Shown: piece by piece, positions 58,744 to 64,000 of the stretch
Position numbering within the stretch: position 1 is the first letter of the stretch
Layout of the letters: each line of letters starts with the position of its first letter
Assembly: GCA_047975215.1 (NCBI GenBank)
Contig: JBKEDD010000107.1
Coordinates: forward strand, 10,660-74,659
Reading direction: 5' to 3'
From: JAGRMG01 sp047975215
Lineage (GTDB): Bacteria > Pseudomonadota > Alphaproteobacteria > Rhodobacterales > Rhodobacteraceae
DNA: 64,000 nucleotides
Notes under the pieces: generated by a model
Database searches by the model: none
What the model was told of the DNA's origin: nothing
What the model saw: only the letters and a program-made list of their open reading frames with translations
Made by a program: the position numbers and the translations under genes

Positions 58744-59823
58744 ATGTCTGATCCCGTTTCCAAAACCGAGATCGAGGACGTTTTGTCCTCGATTCGCCGT
58801 CTGGTCAGCGAAGAAAGCTGGACCGAACAGCGGCGGGTGGCGGTGCCTGAACCGGCCGAATCCGGCCGGTTGGTGCTGACGCCATCGTTTCGGGTGGCCG
58901 ACAATTCCGGGCCGGAAAAGCCCGGGCAGAAGCCGCCCGTCGGCAAGGCTCCGCGCATGGCGAGGCAAGACGACGAGACCGGGGAACCCGAGGATGCCGC
59001 CCGCCCCCCCGCCGCGCCGGTGGCGATATTTCCCGAACCCGGGGAAGCAACCGGTGATGCCGTGACCGGTTTGACGGCCGGTGACGATGACATCGCGGCG
59101 GAAGAAACCGCGGGGGTCGACGCCGCCCCGGCCGCCGAGGATGCCCCCTGGAGCGATCCAACAGCCACGCTGTTCGCCTCTGCCCGATCATCCGCTTTTG
59201 CCCCGCCCGAAATTGGCGGCGGGGATGTTGACATCAGCCCGGCTTCCGACGCCGAAGACACCGGCGGGTTCGATGACGGGGAAGGCGAGGGCGATGAGGG
59301 GCAGCGGGATGACCCCGGGCCGAAGGCCGAGGCCATTGATGCGCAGAATGTCGAATCAACCGAGCCGGAGCCTGGCGAGGACGCGGATCGTTCCGACGAT
59401 CCCGACGCGCAGTCCGAGGCGGTTCGCGCCGGAACGCTCAGCGCCAAGATCGAGGCGCTGGAGGCGGCGATAGGGCGGACCCGCGACCAGTGGGAACCCG
59501 ACGGCACCGGCATGGACGACTACGCCGGAACCCCGGTCGAAACCATCCAATGGGAAGACCATGACCGCGATAGCCGGGCGGAATCCGGCAACGACCCGCA
59601 TGAGGGGCGCGAGCGGCCGGCGCAGGCCGACCCCGGGGCGGGCGCTGCCGATGTGCTGTCGTCAGACGAGGCGTTCATGGACGAAGAAAGCCTGCGTGAT
59701 CTCGTGGCCGACATCGTGCGTGAGGAACTGCAGGGCGCGCTGGGTGAACGTATCACCCGCAATGTGCGCAAACTGGTGCGCCGCGAGATCCACCGCGCGC
59801 TGACCGCGCAGGAACTCGACTAG
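58744..59823 (+). CDS. Acidic low-complexity protein with PopZ/DUF2497-like ends
   Basis: A 359-residue protein. The N-terminus (TEIEDVLSSIRRLVSEE) resembles the PopZ/DUF2497 motif EEILASIRRIISEE, and the C-terminal 60 residues (ESLRDLVADIVREELQGALGERITRNVRKLVRREIHRAL) form a helix-rich domain like the oligomerisation end of PopZ. The middle, about 220 residues, is Asp/Glu/Pro/Ala-rich and probably disordered. PopZ is a polar scaffold; a similar role here is an inference from layout. The C-terminal match is weak. Confidence 0.55.
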   Translation: MSDPVSKTEIEDVLSSIRRLVSEESWTEQRRVAVPEPAESGRLVLTPSFRVADNSGPEKPGQKPPVGKAPRMARQDDETGEPEDAARPPAAPVAIFPEPGEATGDAVTGLTAGDDDIAAEETAGVDAAPAAEDAPWSDPTATLFASARSSAFAPPEIGGGDVDISPASDAEDTGGFDDGEGEGDEGQRDDPGPKAEAIDAQNVESTEPEPGEDADRSDDPDAQSEAVRAGTLSAKIEALEAAIGRTRDQWEPDGTGMDDYAGTPVETIQWEDHDRDSRAESGNDPHEGRERPAQADPGAGAADVLSSDEAFMDEESLRDLVADIVREELQGALGERITRNVRKLVRREIHRALTAQELD

Positions 59824-59990
59824 CGATCTGAACCCGTGGTTCGGTTCATCGGCATCCGGTCGCGAACCGGATCGCAGGCGAACCGGGTGCATTGGCCGGA
59901 TGTTGCGAACTGCAGCGTCGGACGATTAGCCCCTGTCGCGTCAACCGCGTTTTCCCGCCCTGCCGTGCGCATTGGTGGATGGCACGAAAA

Positions 59991-60011
59991 AACGCGCCGC
60001 GAGGGCGCGTT
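59991..60011. terminator. Bidirectional Rho-independent terminator
   Basis: AACGCGCC, loop GCGAG, GGCGCGTT, with CTTTTC on the + side and TTTTTTCG on the minus side. It serves the PopZ-like gene and the convergent small gene. Confidence 0.85.
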
Positions 60012-60037
60012 CTTTTCGCTTTCGCGCAAGTGTGCGA

Positions 60038-60364
60038 TCAGGCGGCTTCGGCCTGGGCCGCGGCTGCTGCGTTGCGCCGTTCGCTTTCTTCGCGCGACAG
60101 AGCCACCGAGGTCCGCACGCCCTTGCCCACGAATTCCATCAGCCCGGACACGACACGCTCGTTGGGGTCGATGCCGGCACAGGACAGTACTTCGCGCCCG
60201 TCGCGCGACCGCGCCCAGCGGGCGATCTGCTCGGGGCCGTTGCCATATTTCTTGTCATCGGCGATGGCATCGTCGAGCGCGGCCAGTACCACCGCCGCAA
60301 AAAGTTTACGTGCACGATTGCCTTGTTCGTTGTTAAAGGCTGTGCCGTCAACGAAATCTCTCAT
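60038..60364 (-). CDS. Conserved hypothetical protein (DUF6280-like)
   Basis: A 108-residue, helical, soluble protein, starting MRDFVDGTAFNNEQGNRARKL. I recall similar small proteins in Rhodobacterales genomes but do not know a function. The middle contains GREVLSCAGIDPNERVV; the last 15 residues are Ala-rich. Single gene with its own terminator. The DUF number is from memory. Confidence 0.65.
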   Translation of the reverse strand: MRDFVDGTAFNNEQGNRARKLFAAVVLAALDDAIADDKKYGNGPEQIARWARSRDGREVLSCAGIDPNERVVSGLMEFVGKGVRTSVALSREESERRNAAAAAQAEAA

Positions 60365-60512
60365 CTCGTCTTCCTTGGTTTTCTTGGTCTTGCAATTTCC
60401 GGCGTGAGGCTGCTTATGGCCCATCGGTCGCGATTCGGATACCCCTGTATTGCATGGCTGCGTTGCAGTATGCGCATGGCATTCTGCACCTGCAGCACGA
60501 TATTTCGTTGTC

Positions 60513-60541
60513 TTGCCAGGTGACCCTCCGCCAGATATAGG
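60513..60541 (+). promoter_or_regulatory. Putative promoter of efp
   Basis: TTGCCA (60513-60518), 17 bases, TATAGG (60536-60541), 42 bases before the efp start. Confidence 0.55.
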
Positions 60542-60583
60542 ATCGCCCAGAGTTACATCAACCTCTTCATAGGGTTTAGCTGC

Positions 60584-61147
60584 ATGCCCAAGATCAACGG
60601 AAACGAAATCCGTCCCGGCAACGTTCTGGAACACAATGGCGGGCTGTGGGGGGCCGTCAAGGTCGACCACGTCAAGCCCGGGAAGGGCGGCGCCTTCGCA
60701 CAGGTGGAACTGCGCAACCTGCGCAACGGTTCCAAGCTGAACGAACGTTTCCGCAGCGCCGACAAGGTCGAGCGTGTGCGCCTTGAACAGAAGGACATGC
60801 AGTTCCTGTACGAGAACGCCGGCATGCTGGTGTTCATGGATGCCGAAACCTACGAACAGGTCGAACTGCCCGCCGAGATCCTCGGCGACCGCCGTCCGTT
60901 TCTCCAGGACGGCATGACCATTCTGGTCGAGTTCCACGAGGCCGAGGCGCTGAACGCCACCTTGCCGCAGAAAGTGACCTGCAAGATCGTCGAGACCGAA
61001 CCGGTGGTGAAGGGCCAGACGGCGGCCAATTCGTTCAAGCCGGCGGTGCTGGAGAACGGCGTCAAGGTCATGGTGCCCCCGTTCGTGGGACCCGACGAGA
61101 TGATCGTGGTGAACACCGAAACGATGGAATATTCCGAACGCGCCTGA
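60584..61147 (+). CDS. efp: Elongation factor P
   Basis: Relieves ribosome stalling at proline runs. The 187 residues have three beta-barrel domains; the KOW-like N-terminal domain carries the conserved loop HVKPGKGGAF with Lys34 at the tip, the residue modified in many bacteria. TMTIL-type second domain (FLQDGMTILVEFHEAEALNATLPQKV) and third-domain NSFKPAVLENGVKVMVPPFV follow. No epmA/epmB or other modification gene in the window. Confidence 0.96.
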   Translation: MPKINGNEIRPGNVLEHNGGLWGAVKVDHVKPGKGGAFAQVELRNLRNGSKLNERFRSADKVERVRLEQKDMQFLYENAGMLVFMDAETYEQVELPAEILGDRRPFLQDGMTILVEFHEAEALNATLPQKVTCKIVETEPVVKGQTAANSFKPAVLENGVKVMVPPFVGPDEMIVVNTETMEYSERA

Positions 61148-61170
61148 TCCGGGCCGCGGCGGGGGCGGTA

Positions 61171-62094
61171 TCAACCCGCCGCCGGCTTGGGATCGACCAG
61201 AAGGTCGCGCAGCAGTTCGAACTTGACCCGGTTGGCGCTGACTTGCCGGTAGAAGGCGATCAGGAACGCGCTTGGCCCCTGGATGCGGCTCAGCCCCGAC
61301 ACGGCGGCGACGACGGTGCCGACATCGGTTGCGCGGTTCAGGACCATCCAGCCGCCAAGCGTCAGCACCGCCACGGTCCCCGCGCCGTTGATCGCGCTCA
61401 GCAGGAACTTGGTCGAGAGCTTCCAGACGAACATCTTCCGGCGGGCCTGGAAGATGTTGTCGAAATCGGCCAGAACCTCGGTCTCGAACTCGCGCAGATC
61501 GTCGCCGGTGATCCGGTTGGTTGCGCGCCTCAGGATCCGCACGCGTTCGGCCAGCAGCGCGTTGACCCGGCGTTGGGACAGATAGACGATCACCAGCTGC
61601 GGCACGATCATCGACAGCGCGACGATGCCCAGTGCCGGCTGGTTCGAGGCGATGAAGCTGACGACGCTGATCAGTGTGCCGACCTGAACGACGGGGTTGG
61701 AAAAGGCGCCGCCGGCGAACTTGCCCACCTCCTCGGCCTCGGCGGTGACGGCGGTGGCGAGCGTGCCGGCCGGCAGGCGTTCTTTTCGGGTGCCGTGCCC
61801 CGCCGCCCTGACCAGACGGGTGCGGATCAGCCGGATCAGGTCCTCGCCAAGCAGGCCCGAGCGATAGCCCATGAGCCATTTCAGCCCCAGGCTGAGCAGG
61901 ATTGCCGCCATCATGCCGCCACCCAGCAGCACGAGGTCCGTCCAACCGGCATCGGGGTCGCCCAGCAGGTTGATGATGCGTTTCTGGAACTCCAGCGGCA
62001 CGGCGGCCAGGGCGGCGATGGCGACGGACAGGAAGATCAGGACGATCTGGCGGCGTCCGCTGACCTGCCAGATGACGGCGTAGAGCTGAAACAA
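61171..62094 (-). CDS. ABC exporter transmembrane domain without ATPase
   Basis: A 307-residue membrane protein that matches the six-helix transmembrane part of type I ABC exporters: IVLIFLSVAIAALAAVPLEFQKRIIN, VVQVGTLISVVSFIASNQPALGIVALSMIVPQLVIVYLSQRRVN and a late RIQGPSAFLIAFYRQVS segment. It ends after DPKPAAG, and no Walker motif or ABC signature follows in any frame. The ATPase may be encoded elsewhere, or the protein may act in another way. It lies alone between efp and ygfZ. Confidence 0.75.
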   Translation of the reverse strand: MFQLYAVIWQVSGRRQIVLIFLSVAIAALAAVPLEFQKRIINLLGDPDAGWTDLVLLGGGMMAAILLSLGLKWLMGYRSGLLGEDLIRLIRTRLVRAAGHGTRKERLPAGTLATAVTAEAEEVGKFAGGAFSNPVVQVGTLISVVSFIASNQPALGIVALSMIVPQLVIVYLSQRRVNALLAERVRILRRATNRITGDDLREFETEVLADFDNIFQARRKMFVWKLSTKFLLSAINGAGTVAVLTLGGWMVLNRATDVGTVVAAVSGLSRIQGPSAFLIAFYRQVSANRVKFELLRDLLVDPKPAAG

Positions 62095-62196
62095 GGGCAG
62101 ACCTCGGCGGGCGGGTGACGGTTCGTCAAATCGTGGCCCGTGCCGCGCGCGACCGCAAGTGCCAAGCGCAAGCGCCCCGCCGCCCGGCTTTTGCGT

Positions 62197-62934
62197 TCAG
62201 AGCAGGCGCAGCCGGGCGTCCCCGGCCCGCATGTCGCCCTGTGCCCGGTCGAGCCGCAGATAGGCGATTCCCTGGCCCCCGGACTGCGTGTAAAGCGTGC
62301 CCGCCGGTTTGCCGCCGGTCTCGACCCCGGTTCCCACCGGCGCGCTGCCCTCTACCGCGACCCGGCGCAGGCCCTTCTTGAGTTCGGTCTTGTGCTTCAT
62401 CCGCGCTGTCACTTCCTGCCCGACATAGCAACCCTTGCGGAAATCGACGCCGTTCAGCGCCTCGAACCCGGCTTCGAGGATGAAGGTGTCGGGCGTCAGT
62501 TCTATGCCCGTCTCGGGGATGCAATGGGCAACCCGGATCGCGTCCCAGTCGCTTGCGTCATCGGATTCGGGCGCGCCGGAATAGGCCCGCCAGCCCATGC
62601 CGGGATGGCGCGGGTCGGGCAGGGCACCGGCCGGCGCCGGCCCGGTGCCGCGTTGCAGGTTCAGCCCGGCCGGTTCGATGCGCACATCGGCGCGCAGCCG
62701 GTACATGGCAAGCCTTCGTTCGAGATCGTCGCCCAGCTTTTCGGCAACGTCCAGCAGGATGGCATCGCCATCCCGGCAGAGGAAGAAATCGGCGATGTAC
62801 TTGCCCTGCGGCGTCAGCAGAGCGGCATAGACCAGCCCGTCCTTCAGGCGGGCCATGTCATTGGTGACAAGTCCCTGGAGAAAGCCTTCGGTGTCGCTGC
62901 CGCTCAGCCTCAGGATACGGCGCCTTGTGCTCAT
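62197..62934 (-). CDS. ygfZ: YgfZ/GcvT-like folate-binding protein
   Basis: A tetrahydrofolate-binding protein that supports iron-sulfur cluster repair. The 245 residues have the ILRLSGSDTEGFLQGLVTNDM segment at the N-terminus and the family signature KGCYVGQEVTARMKHK near residue 170, with the conserved Cys. Typical for YgfZ. Slightly shorter than the E. coli protein (about 325). Confidence 0.92.
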   Translation of the reverse strand: MSTRRRILRLSGSDTEGFLQGLVTNDMARLKDGLVYAALLTPQGKYIADFFLCRDGDAILLDVAEKLGDDLERRLAMYRLRADVRIEPAGLNLQRGTGPAPAGALPDPRHPGMGWRAYSGAPESDDASDWDAIRVAHCIPETGIELTPDTFILEAGFEALNGVDFRKGCYVGQEVTARMKHKTELKKGLRRVAVEGSAPVGTGVETGGKPAGTLYTQSGGQGIAYLRLDRAQGDMRAGDARLRLL

Positions 62935-63017
62935 CGGGTGCTCCTTGCGTTTGCCGCCCGATCATATAGGTAATCGTCGCGCAAAGACCAGTGAACCCCA
63001 AGGGGATCTCCGCAAGC

Positions 63018-63701
63018 ATGCCTGCCGAAATCAGCGTCGTGATTCCCACCCTGCAAGCCGCCGCCGGTCTGCCCGGTTGCCTGGCCTCACTGGTCGAGGG
63101 GCTGGGCGGCGGGTTGATCCGCGAAGTGATCGTCTCGGACGGTGGTTCGCGGGATGAAACGGCCGCCATCGCGCAGGCCGCCGGCGCCGTGGTGGTGATC
63201 GGCGCGGCCTCGCGCGGGGGCCAGTTGCGCCGCGGATGCGCCGTTGCGCGCGGCCGCTGGTTGCTGATCCTGCATGCCGATACGGTGCTGTCGCCCGGTT
63301 GGGCGCAGGTGGTGGGCGATCATGTCGCCGATCCGCAGTCCGGGCCGGCCCATTTCCGGCTGAGTTTTCGTGCCGTGGGGTTTCGTCCGCGGCTGGTGGC
63401 CGGATGGGCCAATCTTCGCGCCGCGCTGTTCGGTCTGCCCTTCGGCGATCAGGGCCTTTTGCTGCGCCGCGAGGATTACGACGGCGCCGGCGGCTATCCC
63501 GATCAGCCGCTGATGGAGGATGTGGCGCTGGTGCGCGCGCTGCAACGCCGGATCGTCGCGTTACCGGTGCGGGCCGCGACGAGCGCCGATCGCTATGACC
63601 GCGACGGCTGGCTGCGGCGGGGGGCGCGCAATCTCTGGACCCAGGCGCGCTATTTCGCCGGCACCGACCCCGAGACGTTGTTCCGCTCGTATCCGCGCTA
63701 G
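63018..63701 (+). CDS. Family 2 glycosyltransferase (TIGR04283-like)
   Basis: A 227-residue GT-A fold protein: ISVVIPTLQAAAGLPGCLASL at the start, EVIVSDGGSRDETAAIA, the short LHADTVLSPGWA (DxD-like) and FGLPFGDQGLLLRREDYD. It is close to the selenodomain-associated transferase 2 group. ATG 63018 follows AAGGGGA and matches the family start; a GTG at 62991 is upstream. The sugar and acceptor are unknown. Confidence 0.85.
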   Translation: MPAEISVVIPTLQAAAGLPGCLASLVEGLGGGLIREVIVSDGGSRDETAAIAQAAGAVVVIGAASRGGQLRRGCAVARGRWLLILHADTVLSPGWAQVVGDHVADPQSGPAHFRLSFRAVGFRPRLVAGWANLRAALFGLPFGDQGLLLRREDYDGAGGYPDQPLMEDVALVRALQRRIVALPVRAATSADRYDRDGWLRRGARNLWTQARYFAGTDPETLFRSYPR

Positions 63702-63750
63702 TTTCCCGAATCCAGGCTCCGCAACATCCCTCGATTGCCACCGGATCGGC

Positions 63751-64000
63751 TAGGCTCAGAACCCAATCAGATCATTGAAGGATCGGTATTTCTCTGATTC
63801 TATTGGCGAAGCATCACAGGAGCAGAGTCATGGCGGTTGAGTATTGGCTTTCGGACAGGGCATGGGCGGCAATCGAGCCTCTCTTGCCGAAGAACCAGCC
63901 GGGCGCGCGGCGGGTGAACGACAGACGGGTGATCAGCGGCATCATCCACGTTCTGCGGGTGGGATGCCGCTGGCAGGATTGCCCGCCCGGCTATGGCCCG
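63751..64000 (+). mobile_element. IS5-type insertion sequence, left part
   Basis: Starts shortly after the glycosyltransferase gene. The likely left terminal repeat begins near 63753 (GGCTCAGAACCCAATC) next to a CTA, which fits the YTAR-type target of the IS427 subgroup. Its transposase begins at 63830 and is cut by the window end; the right terminal repeat is not in the window. Confidence 0.65.
63830..64000 (+). CDS. IS5 family transposase, N-terminal part (cut by window end)
   Basis: The visible 57 residues read VEYWLSDRAWAAIEPLLP then RRVNDRRVISGIIHVLRVGCRWQDCPPGYGP, the N-terminal DUF4096-type domain of IS5/IS427 transposases. The ATG has AGGAGCAGAG upstream. The DDE catalytic part lies past the window. 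Confidence 0.88.
   Translation, partial: MAVEYWLSDRAWAAIEPLLPKNQPGARRVNDRRVISGIIHVLRVGCRWQDCPPGYGP

Noticed and set aside
1..64000. CRISPR arrays, rRNA operons, toxin-antitoxin or restriction systems
   Set aside because: No evenly spaced repeats, rRNA-like sequence or recognisable defence genes were seen.

Overview
The window is GC-rich alphaproteobacterial chromosome, most likely from a member of the Rhodobacterales (Rhodobacteraceae/Paracoccaceae). The evidence is the gene order pyrH-frr-uppS-cdsA-dxr-rseP-bamA-ompH-fabZ-lpxA-lpxI-lpxB, the use of LpxI instead of LpxH, several small proteins of a type I associate with that order, and the pairing of a PCMT-like gene with tolC.

Layout. (1) 1-11932: housekeeping envelope cluster, all on + (UMP kinase end, ribosome recycling, isoprenoid and phospholipid precursors, RseP protease, BamA, Skp-like chaperone, lipid A synthesis). 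(2) 12133-19733: iron-acquisition block on + with hemP, two uncharacterised partners, two imelysins, an outer-membrane barrel, a Bfd-like ferredoxin, a DUF1111 di-haem protein and a DUF1513 protein. (3) 19775-23807: perfect FNR-type site, then a 1131-residue membrane/beta-propeller/multihaem cytochrome fusion and a cupredoxin. (4) 23944-38416: haem uptake and use: tonB-exbD-exbD-exbB, a TonB receptor, hmuSTUV, a second TonB receptor, and the anaerobic haem-degradation pair hutW-hutX behind FNR-type sites. (5) 38416-44328: epimerase-like gene, candidate small RNA, an operon pairing a nitrate/sulfonate-type ABC transporter with NnrS, and a YdeI-like gene. (6) 44498-52899: an 8.35-kb element integrated in the 3' half of a tRNA-Cys gene, flanked by perfect 50-bp repeats. 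It carries a tyrosine integrase, small regulators, a prohead protease/major capsid fusion and a tape-measure protein, but no terminase, portal, lysis or replication gene that I can see. (7) 53328-63701: TRAP transporter, PCMT-like methyltransferase, TolC, a PopZ-like acidic protein, EF-P, an ABC membrane domain without ATPase, YgfZ and a glycosyltransferase. (8) 63751-64000: start of an IS5-type insertion sequence, cut by the window edge.

How it fits together. Regions 2 and 4 look like one iron/haem system. Four related 17-bp boxes (12133, 15673, 29690, 29836) sit at the promoters of hemP, bfd, the receptor and hmuS, and suggest a shared iron-responsive repressor. FNR-type sites mark the oxygen-limited part: hutWX (radical-SAM haem opening), the multihaem fusion and probably the NnrS operon. 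The host therefore appears to switch between aerobic and anaerobic or nitric-oxide-linked metabolism. The capsid-bearing tRNA-Cys element is the best candidate for an undescribed system: it resembles a phage satellite that brings its own capsid and tape measure and would need a helper for the rest.
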